From Phialocephala subalpina (Eukaryota > Ascomycota > Leotiomycetes > Helotiales > Mollisiaceae), in contig FJOG01000033.1 of the NCBI GenBank assembly GCA_900073065.1, positions 455,139 through 519,138 of the forward strand: a DNA stretch of 64,000 nucleotides. Direction: 5' to 3'. Every line of letters begins with the position of its first letter. The first letter of the stretch is position 1. The translations under genes and the position numbers were made by a program. Positions 32,127-43,071 of this stretch are shown piece by piece. A model generated the notes under the pieces. That model saw only the letters and a program-made list of their open reading frames with translations, made no database searches and was not told the DNA's origin.

Positions 32127-33150
32127 CTATCCACACTCGTCGAGCTCGGTCATATAGCACTTGTCCGTATCCTCTGTCATGGTGACATTTGTCCCGTCGC
32201 TGTTATAGCCATTATCCGAGCCGCCGCACTCGTCCATGTCTTCGTTAGCGGCGCTGTCGTCGCTTCCATCGTCCTCAGAGTCAGAGAGGACATCGTCGTC
32301 GGATCCAGGGTCATCGCCAGCGTCGCTGTCATCATCGTACTCGGGCTCGTTGTCGGCGTCGGCGTCGCTATTATCGCCGCAATCATAATGCGCCGCCTTC
32401 CGAGGGTATGCGCTCTTATCGGTCTCTTTTCTCTCGCCGAGAGGGTTTTCGCTGGATTTGCCCTTCGATAAGTAAACAAACTCCGCTGGTCGACCGCCTA
32501 TGTAGGCTTAGAACAGCATTGCAGTGGCGACGTCGTGACGATCGTCCTCAGTAGGGGAGACGGATTCATCGCGGGCCCAATGCTAGACGAGCAGGAGGAG
32601 CAAGTCGTCCGGTCCGGCCACGGGCTTATTTTTAGACGTGGTATCCAGCTCAAAGTCGACTACGAGTGTGCCGTCAATGTACTATAACCGTGGATCAGCA
32701 TACCGTATAAGAACAGCGTTAAAGGAAGATTGCTATACCTTAACGACCTCGTGTCTATTGTTCGCGTTCACGTATTCGCCATTCACTCGGCGGTAAAGCA
32801 TCTTGAAATCCCGCCAATATATATAAAGCGACCGTTTTTTCTCCTTCTTCTGCCTCTTCGCGAAGTACTCCGCACAGATCCAATGGAGGAAGGACATTAT
32901 CCTCCCCTTGCCACAATTCTCCTTGAGAATAGCGGTACGCCAATCCCCTAATTTGCGATAGCAGCAAAACCTGTCTCTAATCAGCCTAACCTAATCAAAT
33001 CACTAAGATCCAAGTCTTGAGAGCGTACTTCATGAATTTCCATCTGACGTAGTGGATACTGGCCTTAATATCTTCGGCGTCCACCGGATATAGGAACGGT
33101 TTATTGTCCAAACTGACCTCCGTCCGTTGATAATCTTCCTCGCTCAGCAT
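32127..33150 (-). pseudogene. FluG-domain (DUF3435) gene fragment
   Basis: Minus-strand pieces match what I know of the fungal FluG-domain/DUF3435 family: MLSEEDYQRTEVSLDNKPFLYPVDAEDI, IHYVRWKFMKYALKTWI, then GDWRTAI..GKGRIMSFLHWICAEYF, YWRDFKMLYRRVNGEYVNA, an intron ending near 32686, IDGTLVVDFELDTTSKNKPVAGPDDLLLLL, and AYIGGRPAEFVYLSKGK. A long Asp/Glu/Ser-rich region ends at TAG 32127. In-frame stops interrupt LLLV.HWARDES and MLF.AYIGG where Gln is expected, and another break lies near 32990. The conserved C-terminal half after the acidic stretch is missing. DUF3435 proteins are related to tyrosine recombinases of large fungal mobile elements, but no catalytic tyrosine region remains. Confidence 0.65.
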
Positions 33151-33384
33151 GTGCTTCTCCCTCTCCTTTAATATTCAATTGGCGACGGTACGTTTTTTGA
33201 GAACTTTCTCGAGGATGTTAAAAGTGCGGGCTGCCGACTGCCCACGCCAAGACCATCGAGTGATCTGTGCACGTCGACCTCGGCCTCGAGGCGCACTCGC
33301 AGGCTTTCCAACAACCTCTTCAATCGGGCTAGAAATGTTTTCTCACACTCTCTCGCCATTTCAGAAGCCTTCGAAGCCGCAGAT

Positions 33385-33616
33385 ATGCCGATCAGTTTCG
33401 GAATCCGTGGGAGACATCATCAGCATCTGTCTGATCGTCAAAGACCTCGTTGCAGCACTCGACGACAGCAGAGGCTCGGCCAGCGAATACCGCGAAGTAG
33501 TTCGAGAGCTATGGGGATCAATCAAACAATCTTTGGCAGGAACAGCTTCATCAAATTACTCAACCAAAACGCAAGCAAACCTAGTCCTGAGATCGTCTTT
33601 GGATAGCCTAGATTAA
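33385..33616 (+). pseudogene. STAND/NLR N-terminal domain relic
   Basis: ATG at 33385 begins MPISFG, then a one-base insertion near 33400 moves the frame and VGDIISICLIVKDLVAALDDSRGSASEYREVVREL continues. This is the widespread fungal N-terminal domain placed before NACHT or other effector regions. The sequence ends at TAG 33614 with no nucleotide-binding or repeat domain after it. A truncated, frameshifted copy of a self/non-self signalling gene. Confidence 0.65.
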
Positions 33617-35040
33617 GAGATATCGTCCAATCTAATTGTGCAGAAACCAAGTGTGTAGGGCCTTCATCTTGGCTCTTGATTATCTCGTTTGCTTGAGATG
33701 GTCTCACTTTTTGGATGGTCTTTATCCAAGATGGTTCTTCATACTGTATTGTTATTATTATCAAAACACGCGGGGTAAGGTGTCCCTTGAGCCATGCACA
33801 GGCCGTGGGAAGCTTCCTGCCGTGGTGATGATGGATGCTAAAGGTTATATTTTTTTGATTATCACGTGTTGCAAAGCATACCTCTGCTCAGCCGCAACAG
33901 AAGCCATGCCTTAAAGCTTGACCTGAACAAGACTTAGGTGAAAGATCATGTCGAAGAGGGACCCGCCAGCTTGGTAAGACTCTCTCCCGACTATCGCTAT
34001 TACTAAGTCTAGACTGTTTCTTCCGCGAAAGAACGCCGCAGGAGCACATCATTGATGGCGATTCCACGCAGCAACTTTCCACTAGCCTCCCACTTCTCAG
34101 AACAGAAGGTCCTCCTCCACTTGAAGGATTCAGACGATGATAAATCCACAAAGCCAAGCTGCCAAGGTCCTAGAACTACGCCTCCAGAACATTCATCCCA
34201 CCTTCGGGGTTTCCGTGCAAAAAAGACCAAAAAAGCAAGCAAACAACTCAAATCACAACGCTATTGAAAAGGAACAATTAGGAGTACAACAGCAAGAACC
34301 GCCCACGTGTTCTCCCTTTTGACATCAATACTTCAACACGTGTGAAGCTATCGTCGGATTTTCCGAGGAGAAAGCTCGTCGTCGCGTGCTCTTCACCGGA
34401 AGAGAATTTAAGCTCTGCCAAGCTTTCAGGGACCGCGGGCAGCGCTAACCACTTTGACAAGTCTTGGCAAAAATGCCTCACGTTGACCATCTCGATCTCC
34501 TCCTCCTCGTTCCATCTAACATCTGCCGCAAACTTTGTTTACCCATCTCACCACACCAAACGTCTCGTCTTCATCCGCGCACAATCATAGCGACTCCATG
34601 ACCAAACAATTGTGATGTTTCGAGCTTGGCAAAATGCCTCAGAATGTCACTGGTGCGAATCCGTGTCATTCTCACCATCGTGGCGCACGGGTAAAGACCT
34701 CGTTTTGGAAGGACTAGACCCCGCGAAATGGACCCGGCGTCTGGCGAAAAAGCCGAAAAGCACACAATATCCGCCACGAACAGGCAAATGCACGGCGAAA
34801 GACCTTCAAGAAGCCAGTGCTTTTGGAGGAGACTGTCAGCTGGGTTCGGGGAAGAGGCTTAAATAAGGTCGAACCCATAAGTATGGGTTTCTCCGCTGCA
34901 GAGGATCAAGAATGGATCTTATCTGCATTCCTCGGGGTTTGTTTATGAAGTGTGTGATGATCGTTTTCTGAAGTTGATCTTCTTGTCTTGAATTTGAACG
35001 ACTTTGATAGTTTGTTTCATTTCCCCGTATTTTTGAAGCC
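33617..35040. other. intergenic with the less-mutated copy of a dispersed repeat
   Basis: 33857-33934 is the less mutated partner of 24078-24155. Otherwise only short frames without recognisable domains. The end of the stretch is the promoter of the AIM6-like gene. Confidence 0.45.
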
Positions 35041-36319
35041 ATGGATGTCATCGAGGTCTCAGAGAAGGTGAAGCCAGAACCGAAAATCTCGATAGTCGAG
35101 CTGGAGGCGGGGTTACCTCGTCGATCCCGACGAACCAGATACCGGAATTGGATGAGAAACACCAAGTCGATGTTGCGGCGCGCCTTCGACCGCAAGAGTC
35201 CAACAGAAGAATCACCATGGCCGAAGATTGTACGGCATCTGCTGTATATCTTCACTGCAGCTGTGATCCTGGCGACGATCACTATGATGTACAGACTCCA
35301 GCTCCCACTCTCACCTTCACCGTGGCTGATTCCGAGATAGAATATACCATTCCCTTCTGATCGACCTTGTGAGAGTACTATCTCCTCCGAAGCTACCAGA
35401 TAATGGGCTGTCGAAGATCGTCGCTGCGTGGAGAGAACCGGGGACAGTGACGCCTGCTTCTCCGTCATGGTTGGAGCATTTCAGTCAGGATGTCATGCCG
35501 AAACCTATACACTCGCATAACGATTACTGGCGTCCAGTTCCCTTGTTCGATGCTTTGAACCTGGGTGTTACTGGTGTGGAAGCAGACTGCCATCTCATCA
35601 ATGGCGAGCTCTTCGTTGGACATACCGCACGATCGCTTCGTCCAAACCGCACATTTCGCTCTCTATACGTCGACCCCCTGACCACCATCCTCGAGAACCA
35701 AAACCCAAACACAACTCTCACAAACGACGCCACGGTCAATGGCGTCTGGGACACTGAAACCACAGCAAGCATAGTCCTCATGACAGATCTCAAAACAGAC
35801 GGGGCCTCCACCCTCGACGCCGTACAAGCGCAACTGCAAACCTTCCGCGAGAAGGGATGGTTGACGTACTGGAATGGTACAGCCATCGTCCCCGGCCCCA
35901 TAATCCACGTCGGAACCGGCAACACTCCGTTCTCCGACGTCCTCAACTCCAGTTATTCCAACTCCACCTACCGCGACGTATTCTTCGACGCCCCTCTCGA
36001 CGACCTTTCATCCGGTATATACAATATTTCTAATTCCTACTATGCAAGCACATCGATGTCACACATGTTCATGCACATTGGACACAGTGGATTATCAACA
36101 AGCCAGTTGACTGTTGTGGATCAGCAAATCGCTAAGGCGAAGGACTTGGGCCTGGTGAGTAGGTACTGGAACACACCAGGCTGGCCGAGTACAAGACGGA
36201 TGAACGTGTGGAAGCAATTGGTTGATGCTGATGTGGGGATGCTCAATGCGGATGACATCTTCGAGGCTGCGAGGTGGAACTGGAGGTGGTGTAATGTGTT
36301 GAACTTACATTTGTGCTAG
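35041..36319 (+). CDS. AIM6: AIM6-like membrane protein (PLC-like phosphodiesterase fold)
   Basis: Exons 35041-35321 and 35374-36319 join to 408 residues, removing a 52-bp intron. A membrane helix near residue 65-83 (LLYIFTAAVILATITMM) follows a basic cytosolic stretch, giving a type II membrane topology. The second exon contains PIHSHNDYWRPVPLFDALNLGVTGVEADCHLINGELFVGH, the start of the PLC-like TIM barrel found in altered-inheritance-of-mitochondria protein 6 and relatives, with the His-Asn-Asp and Glu-Ala-Asp clusters that would hold metal. LMTDLKTDG follows. Function of AIM6 is poorly known; a glycerophosphodiester-type reaction is plausible from the fold only. The intron donor is GTGGCT, not a consensus, but the phase and the join are correct. 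Confidence 0.75.
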
Positions 36320-37041
36320 CAGGACTGGACGGTGGGTAGGGGAGTGCATTCGATGGAGAGGAGATGATTGATGATGATTGATAAGATTATACCCTGGGGC
36401 TGCATGCATGGTTTTGGCGTTTGTGGAGTATTTTCATGGATAGACAGCGACTCAGGTCCAAAAGCCAATGAATTTACGAACAACTTGAGTCCTGCCTTTC
36501 GTTTGACTTTTCAAGCTTCGATGTGAAGCCGCTTTCTGGCTTTCCTGTGGGATGCGACTGGATTAATCAGAACCTTATTGATGGACATTCTTTACAAACA
36601 CATCAAGCTTACCAATCCTGTTTTACAGTTTCATTCTAGAATTGTTTAACGAAATTAGAAAACGAAAAAGTGACGAAGAAAGCAGTTTCCCTTTGGATGG
36701 TCCTCAGGCCATAGGCTGATGAATAGGAGATACGCGACTTGACCCCCACATTTCCGACCTCAGGCTTTTCCTTCAACCCTTCTCTCCGAACACGTCTCCA
36801 ACAGCCATCCAAGCAACGCGCTCTCCAACTCTGCCGAAAATCAATAACTCTATTATGATTTATCAGAACTTCGGCTCCCACATCGGAACTGCCGTAACCC
36901 TCCCCGACGATGAACCCCGCACTAAACACGACTGCGATGCAGCGATTGCGAAACCTCCCACAGTGGGGCCGAACAGCTCCAACTTCACCTCACCTCAATC
37001 CAGTTGTATAACACGCCATCGACATCCTCAATGATGCCAGC
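36320..37041. other. intergenic
   Basis: Only short frames, one of 97 codons on the minus strand at 36636-36929 without domain. No repeat seen. Confidence 0.4.
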
Positions 37042-38178
37042 ATGTTTGCTTCTCTATATAGGCCTCGATCTGCCGTCATAGTCCTCGCCATCAGTCTGTT
37101 ATTCTACGCGTTATTCAACACCACGAACAAGATGTCGACTATCAAGAATGTTGCTGTTATAGGTGTATGCCCTACTTTCCGTCCAAAACTCTCAATTCGA
37201 GAGAGATGTCGGAGAAGAATTGTGCTAACAATCAATTGAACAATAGGGATCCGGAAACTTGGGACCAGCAGTCGTCCAGGCTCTGCTAGATGCAGGCTTC
37301 TCGGTCACAGCCCTCACGCGAATCGAATCCAAAGCCACATTCCCTTCTGCCGTGAAGGTCGCCAAAGTCGATTATTCCTCTTCCTCCTCCATCGCAGAAG
37401 CATTGAAAGGACAAGATGCAGTCGTATCAACAATCGCTACTTTGGCTTTGAAGCAACAAGAAGCTATAATTGAGGAAAGTGTCAAGGCGGGAGTGAAGAG
37501 ATTCATCCCTTCAGAGTTTGGTGTGAATACGCAGAAGGTGACCGGAGGTACGAAAAAGATTCTTGGTACGAAGATCGCGTTGCAGGGGGAGTTGGAGAAG
37601 GCTGCGAAGGCGAACCCGGATTTTAGCTGGACTGGAATCAGCACTGGACTATTCTTCGATTGGGTATGTTTCCTTCCCCACATCTCTTTCTTCCTGTTAT
37701 TTTGTCTGGAGGAAGAGAATCTAATAGATGGAAACAGGGCTTGAAAGTCGGATTCCTAGGATTCAATATCAAGGAAAAGAAAGCAACAATCTTCGACTCA
37801 GGCAACGAACCTTTCACAGGCACCAACCTCCCCTACATCGGTCTCGCCGTCGCTTCTATCCTCAAGAACCCCGCTTCTACAGCGAATAAATACATCGAGG
37901 TTGCAAGTTTCGTTACTACGCAAAATGAGATTTTGAAGGCTTTTGAAGAGGAGTCGGGAAGCAAGTGGACGGTGGAGAAGAAGGATACTGAAACCTTCGC
38001 GAAGATTGCTGATGAGAAGCTTGCTAAGGGAGATTATTCAAGCTTTGGTGACTTCCTCAAAGTATACCTCTTTGCGGATGGGAAGGGGCAATCGCCAAAA
38101 GAGTCGGACCTTGCAAACAAGGAGCTGGGATTGCCTAAGGATGATTTGAGGGCTACCGTCAAGGCCGTTTTAGCTTGA
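37042..38178 (+). CDS. NmrA-like / isoflavone-reductase-like protein, 3 exons
   Basis: Exons end at 37164, run 37247-37663 and 37738-38178; introns have GTATGC/AG and GTATGT/AG ends and keep frame. From ATG 37132 (MSTIKNVAVIG) the protein is 296 residues; an upstream in-frame ATG at 37042 would add 30 residues with a hydrophobic segment, possibly a membrane anchor, but 37132 gives the normal start. Rossmann loop GGSGNLGP spans intron 1. FIPSEFGVNT is the family signature before the catalytic Lys region (KKILGTKIALQGELEKA). Predicted cytosolic NAD(P)-dependent reductase or redox sensor of the NmrA/PCBER group; substrate unknown. Confidence 0.8.
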
Positions 38179-38393
38179 ATCCTTGGGTATAAGCTATGAA
38201 TGCATTTATTGGTCATACTCGGATAGATCTTTCTCAGTCTCAGATACCATTCACTGCGCTGGAAGTCCAGTTAACTTGTCTGTTTTTGATTCACATGATA
38301 CGAGCTTATTAATCTATCGACTTTTCAGAAGACAAGTCAAGCCCCTGCAAACTGCAATCTCTATCAACTATCCTCCATCGTTATCCCACTGAC

Positions 38394-39062
38394 ATGTCGT
38401 TCCCACGGCACATGTTTTCAAACCTACAGAACATCTTCATGCAGAAGAGAAAAGTTGCGACCTTAACCCCACAAACGTCTACCCCACAGCAGAGCTACCA
38501 CACCCCTCCTACGCATCCTCAAACTCGGTTATCATCAACAGATTCGATCTCAGAGTCAGGAAGCAGTTCTCCTTGGGAACTAGTAATATCCGACACCACA
38601 TGGGAGCCGATCTTGCCCGACCATGATGTGGGAAAGCGCAAGAAGAGCGTAGCTGAGGAACAAGTCGACGAAATAATAGCCAAGCTTGAGATTGAGCAGG
38701 ATAGATCCAAATCGGCTCCTGGATCTGAGAATGCAGAGGAGAAGTTGAGTGCTCAGGACAAGAAACTTGAGCACGAGTCTAAGGCAGAGGAGCAAGTCGA
38801 TGAGTTGATTGCAAAGTTCGAAGTTGAGCAGGAGAAGTCTGACGTGGCCTCGAGGTCTGAGATTGCACATGAGAAGGTGAAGGTACAAAATGAGCAACCT
38901 AACTCCGGAACATCTTCACCCTCACCCGAAACTACTCCTCTATACCAAATCGTCAATCTCCTTCGAACCACCCCATCCATGCCAGAAAACAAAGACTTGA
39001 TGAACCAGCTGATGGTGATCATTCGAAAATCCGAATGTCGCAAAGGAGAAAAGGACACCTGA
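38394..39062 (+). CDS. small coiled-coil protein with internal repeat
   Basis: 222 residues. N-terminal third is basic then Ser/Thr/Pro-rich. Residues about 87-105 and 131-150 are two copies of AEEQVDE(I/L)IAK(L/F)E(I/V)EQ, joined by charged sequence predicted to form coiled coil. C-terminus has a helix LYQIVNLLRTTPSMPENKDLMNQLMVIIRK. A further plus frame (39067-39273) starts right after the stop and may be a second exon, or a separate remnant. Family unrecognised; the repeat suggests an origin by segment duplication. Confidence 0.45.
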   Translation: MSFPRHMFSNLQNIFMQKRKVATLTPQTSTPQQSYHTPPTHPQTRLSSTDSISESGSSSPWELVISDTTWEPILPDHDVGKRKKSVAEEQVDEIIAKLEIEQDRSKSAPGSENAEEKLSAQDKKLEHESKAEEQVDELIAKFEVEQEKSDVASRSEIAHEKVKVQNEQPNSGTSSPSPETTPLYQIVNLLRTTPSMPENKDLMNQLMVIIRKSECRKGEKDT

Positions 39063-39771
39063 AAAGATGAAGGAGTTTGTGAGGGTAGTTAGAGAAGTGC
39101 AGGGCAAGAAAGATGCAGCTGGTTGGGGAATTGTTGTTGAGGGATCTGGAGGGGATGGGGACGAGGTCGAAGTGAAGGCGATCAGCTATAGCATGCATAT
39201 AGGCGAGGAGGAAGGTGGTGGAGAGGCTGTGGAGGTTAGGGCTAGGACGCCTAGACCTTATGGGAGGGGATGAAATGGGGTTCGTTTCTGGGAGAAGTTG
39301 CCTTGTAAGCGTACATGAAGATAGAAAGTAGAATGCGAAGAGCTGCTGTTGCATTTCCGAGTGCATACTGCATTACTATTTGAAACTCAGCTACGTCTTT
39401 GTAATAATTCTGAATCTTCTGCGGAAGATACAAATGGAAATTGGCAAACCATGGAGCATTGATCGGATTCTGCGCGAACTCTGTGTGAATGGCGGATATT
39501 TCAGTTCCCTCGTCGATCATGGCAGATTGGAGATGCATTCTGAATATACACTCAAATCACACGTCTTAGCGGCGAGTGTAATACTCGAAACGGTCATCCT
39601 ATTCGTGAATCAGAGCAAATATGACTTCGTCTTTGACTTAAAAAATTTCATAACCACGGTTTAACCTACCTTTACGTACCACCAAAGATCCATTACCCTG
39701 GGCAGCCCTCTTTCGCCCTCACTCTCAAGCCAACACATCGTCAGAGGGCGAGCTCACCTGGCGTACTAGCA
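39063..39771. other. intergenic or 3' extension of preceding gene
   Basis: Holds the 68-codon frame 39067-39273 just mentioned, otherwise nothing supported. Confidence 0.3.
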
Positions 39772-40059
39772 ATGTCCAAGTTCACCGACGACGAACTCTC
39801 AAAGCAATCCGAGGCACTGCTCGATAAGTTCTTTTGTCAGATGAAAAGAGCTGAAGAGGTTCGAATGTCCGAACAGAAGATGAGAGTGTTGGACATGCAG
39901 CTGGCAGAGGACAACATCCGAGGTCGTTTGGACGTTGAGAATATGAAGATCGAGTACGATGCCAAGGTAAAGAAGACATTGAATGAAGCGTCGAACAACC
40001 AGATCATGCCGATGACAAACAAGAGGAAAAGCAAGATGAACCGGTGGAGCTGGGCTTAG
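39772..40059 (+). CDS. small charged coiled-coil protein
   Basis: 95 residues: MSKFTDDELSKQSEALLDKFFCQ, a long charged helix (EVRMSEQKMRVLDMQLAEDNI) with heptad-like spacing, and a basic tail KRKSKMNR. The ATG has an acceptable context (AGCAATGTC). No known domain. Short enough to be spurious, but composition is coding-like and the frame is clean. Confidence 0.35.
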   Translation: MSKFTDDELSKQSEALLDKFFCQMKRAEEVRMSEQKMRVLDMQLAEDNIRGRLDVENMKIEYDAKVKKTLNEASNNQIMPMTNKRKSKMNRWSWA

Positions 40060-40971
40060 GATTCTGATACCTGGTAACGGAGGGTCGGCGAGGAATAAAA
40101 GTAAAAATGCGAAGAGCTTTCTGATTCTGAAAGTATCATGAATCAATTCTTTCTTTCATCGCCCTCGGCTTAGTTAACTCGCTTGAGTAACCTGAGCGCA
40201 CTGAGCGACTCACCTGAGTATCCTGAAGGAACGGCAAGGTGAGGAAAAGGACATGGCTTGATGAGCCGGTGTTGGGTAGAGAGGGTAAACACTGGTGATA
40301 TCATTCTCTGAATCCTCGTTTATTTAACTAAACATTCCCTCTACCACAAGAGCCTGCCCATGAATCAGTCTCACCCAGGCTGTCACAGCCTCCCAGGACC
40401 AAACACCTCCACTTCAAGGCCTAAAGCAAGTTTAGTCTTAGCCGAAGAGCATAAAAGGAATCATAACTCGCGCCTCAAGAAACCCAATTTCCGCAATTCT
40501 TTCGATATTGCGTGCCAGCGAGGCTTTGAGTTGGTCTTGGGGGAGGATTCTGTGGCGGTTTGCACGTACATGAGCCACACTCACAGTCGCAATCCTTTTC
40601 TGCATCTAGGAGGCAATTGGCATGGTCGAAAGAGTTATTAGTTGCCAGCATTCCGTTAAGACCATTTTGGGACGCGGCCTAATGCCGCCGCAGAATCTAC
40701 CTTGCAGTGGGCTTGCATAGTGTCGTGTTTATTGGTGAGTTTCATTGCCTTTTACGCCCAGTGAGGGAAGGAAAGCCTCACCAGTTCGGCTACTCACCAA
40801 TAGCAGGCCGACACAAAGCTGTCAGGCTATCATTTTCTACTCCATGTCAGAGTACTGAGATGGTTGCAGTCAAAGATATGTTCCCCTCGGCTCGGTCTTC
40901 ACACCTTGATTACAATTCCCTTGCCATGGCATCTTTGAAGCAACCCCAAGGAGCCAGTTCAGTATTTCGAT
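40060..40971. other. intergenic, promoter of the ankyrin-type gene
   Basis: A degenerate GAG(T/C)AACCTGAG-like short repeat occurs around 40170-40230. No gene supported. Confidence 0.35.
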
Positions 40972-43071
40972 ATGGCCGAAACACTGGCTGTAGTCTCGGG
41001 TAGCTTTGCTATAGTTTCGTTGGCTCTGCAGCTTATTGAAGCTGCACAGAAGCTCCACACCTTCTGGAATTCGTTCGAAGACGCGGGGTCTGACATTCAA
41101 CGTATCAAAAATCATCTAACTACGCTTCATACCGTGGCAGCCACCATTGCTGAGACTTGTCAGCAACAGCCTCAAATCAAATGCAATGAATCAGTACTGA
41201 GTAGTTTGCTAGCCTGCAAGGTTAGCACTGAGAGATTGAGTCACTTGATGAGAAATATCGGAAAGGAGACGCGGGCAGGACGCTGGGACAGGGGGTGGAC
41301 AAAATTTCGAGCAACATTAAAGGGCAAAACCATTCAAAAATTCGAGAGCCAATTATATGGGGATTTGATGATGCTTCAACTGGCCCTTCAGCCTTTCTTT
41401 CAGTAAGCTTAGCCACGGGGTGAGGAACTGTGCTGACTCGGTGGTCCAGTCAAATTCAGCAACAGAATATCAACTTGACTCACTCTCGCATTGATATGCA
41501 GTCTTCAGCTCATAAGATAGTAAAAGGGACTACCCCGGGTAGTTCAGAAAATGGTGCTTCAGAAGACGATGCACCGTTGAACCTGGCGTCCAGGGAAACT
41601 TCCTCTTCCGCGCTTTCCAGAACCGGAAGACCGCGTTGGACTCACTCCAAGAGGCAATATCTGTGCTTCAAGTTTGATCCTTTTCAAGCCGTAGAGAATC
41701 TCCTGGCCCCACTTGGACTGACTCTCTCAAAGAAATGGCGAGATCGTGTTCGATACCACATCTTTGGCCTGACTTATAGTTCGACGGCGCATCAGTTATA
41801 CATCAATGCGGAACATTTGGTTCCGTCAAACATCAAGCGAAGAATGAAAATCATCTCACCTATCGCCGCATTTCAGCTCCAAACCGCAAGCCTACCCATC
41901 TCTGTTACCTTCAACCCAATTGCACCTTGCAAGTCTCAAATTTTTGAGTTTTGTTTAGATGGGAATATTGAAATGGTCAAGATGTGGTTCAAAGCTTCCT
42001 TTGCGTCACCGTTTGTTTTGAATCAACACGGGGAGAACTTACTTCATGTAAGAGATGCCCTGCTTCTCATTTTACAATCACTGACTCCAGAAGACCGCAG
42101 CCAGATATGCTCATGTAGAGTTATGTAATCTGTTGCTGGATGTTGGGGTAGATGCAACAGCTTACGACGACCGCTTACTGACTCCCTTGGATCATCTTGC
42201 CGCCAAAGTGCCTATGAGTGTTCCATATCCATCACGAGTCGTTGACACTATCCGAGCTCTGGTGGAACGAGGGCACTGTCAGCCATTGCTTCCAATAACT
42301 AGTAATGCAGTAGCATTCTACAACGGTCCCGAAGAGGGGTTTGCCTGGCTCTTCTCTTCTGAATATGGTAGTGTGGATTTAGAGGAGCGTGACTCGGAAG
42401 ACTGGACGCTCCTAGGTGATGGGGCTTGCAATTTTGGCTGGTGGACCAAGGGGTGCAGCGAAAACCCAGCTGTGTCTTGGCAGTGTCTGTACCTTCTGAG
42501 AGCCGGAGCGAATCCTCATTCCAAGAGTTCTCAGGGTCGTCTGACGCCACTCGACGCGTTTCTTAGAGGTTGCACAGCACATCAAGTGGACCACGCAGGA
42601 AAATGGCTTCAAACTCTGTCACGGAGCGGCATTGATTTACATAAGTACGCCATTGAAGAACAAAGGCTCCATTACCCCGAACACTTGTTGGAGGCAACAT
42701 GGGACGAAAGGCTCTGGAGATGGGTTCCGACTAAACGCCGAGTCGTTTACCGGTTTGGCGACACCCCAGATCAGCTCGATATCTGGCTTGAAGATTACGA
42801 TGCTCTGAGTTGGTTCAGTCATGGGCAGTTCGATCTGGATGTCTTCCTTGTCTGCTCTCCTGTCGAAAGCGAAGCCCGGTGGCGGAAGATAAACGATGTT
42901 GATAATATTATCGAGCTCGACGAGCAAGAAGAACCTCAGTCTCTGCTCCTTTCTTCGACTTCGAATCCTCTAGGATTTCCATCCCTCCTTTCTGCGCGCT
43001 GGATTCAATTACTCGTTTTATCCTTAGTATTGAATTATTTCTTCCATATCATGCTGGTGGGAAGCAAATGA
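40972..43071 (+). CDS. fungal STAND-type N-domain protein with ankyrin-like region and C-terminal TM
   Basis: Exons 40972-41402, 41450-42047 and 42091-43071 join to 669 residues. The N-terminus (MAETLAVVSGSFAIVSLALQLIEAAQKLHTFW) is the fungal N-terminal domain often placed before NACHT or ankyrin regions; its first 25 residues are amphipathic-hydrophobic. There is no P-loop. The middle has divergent ankyrin units (GENLLH..ARYAHVELCNLLLDVGVDATAYDDRLLTPLDHLA and CLYLLRAGANPHSKSSQGRLTPLDAFL). The last 25 residues form a hydrophobic helix (WIQLLVLSLVLNYFFHIML). Introns are short (47 and 43 bp); the second acceptor was chosen to keep frame. It lies 1.55 kb before the large NLR on the same strand. 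Likely a membrane-linked signalling or effector partner, by inference. Confidence 0.65.

Noticed and set aside
32127..33150. Edge of a giant Starship-type element
   Set aside because: The DUF3435 relic lacks a catalytic tyrosine region and no terminal repeats or large cargo boundary could be seen in the window.
34836..35468. Minus-strand open frame of 210 codons
   Set aside because: It overlaps the AIM6-like gene antisense, has no domain, and its coding sense is explained by the plus-strand exons.
39019..39366. Minus-strand 115-codon frame
   Set aside because: No domain; overlaps the end of the coiled-coil gene and its 3' flank, with no start or splice support.
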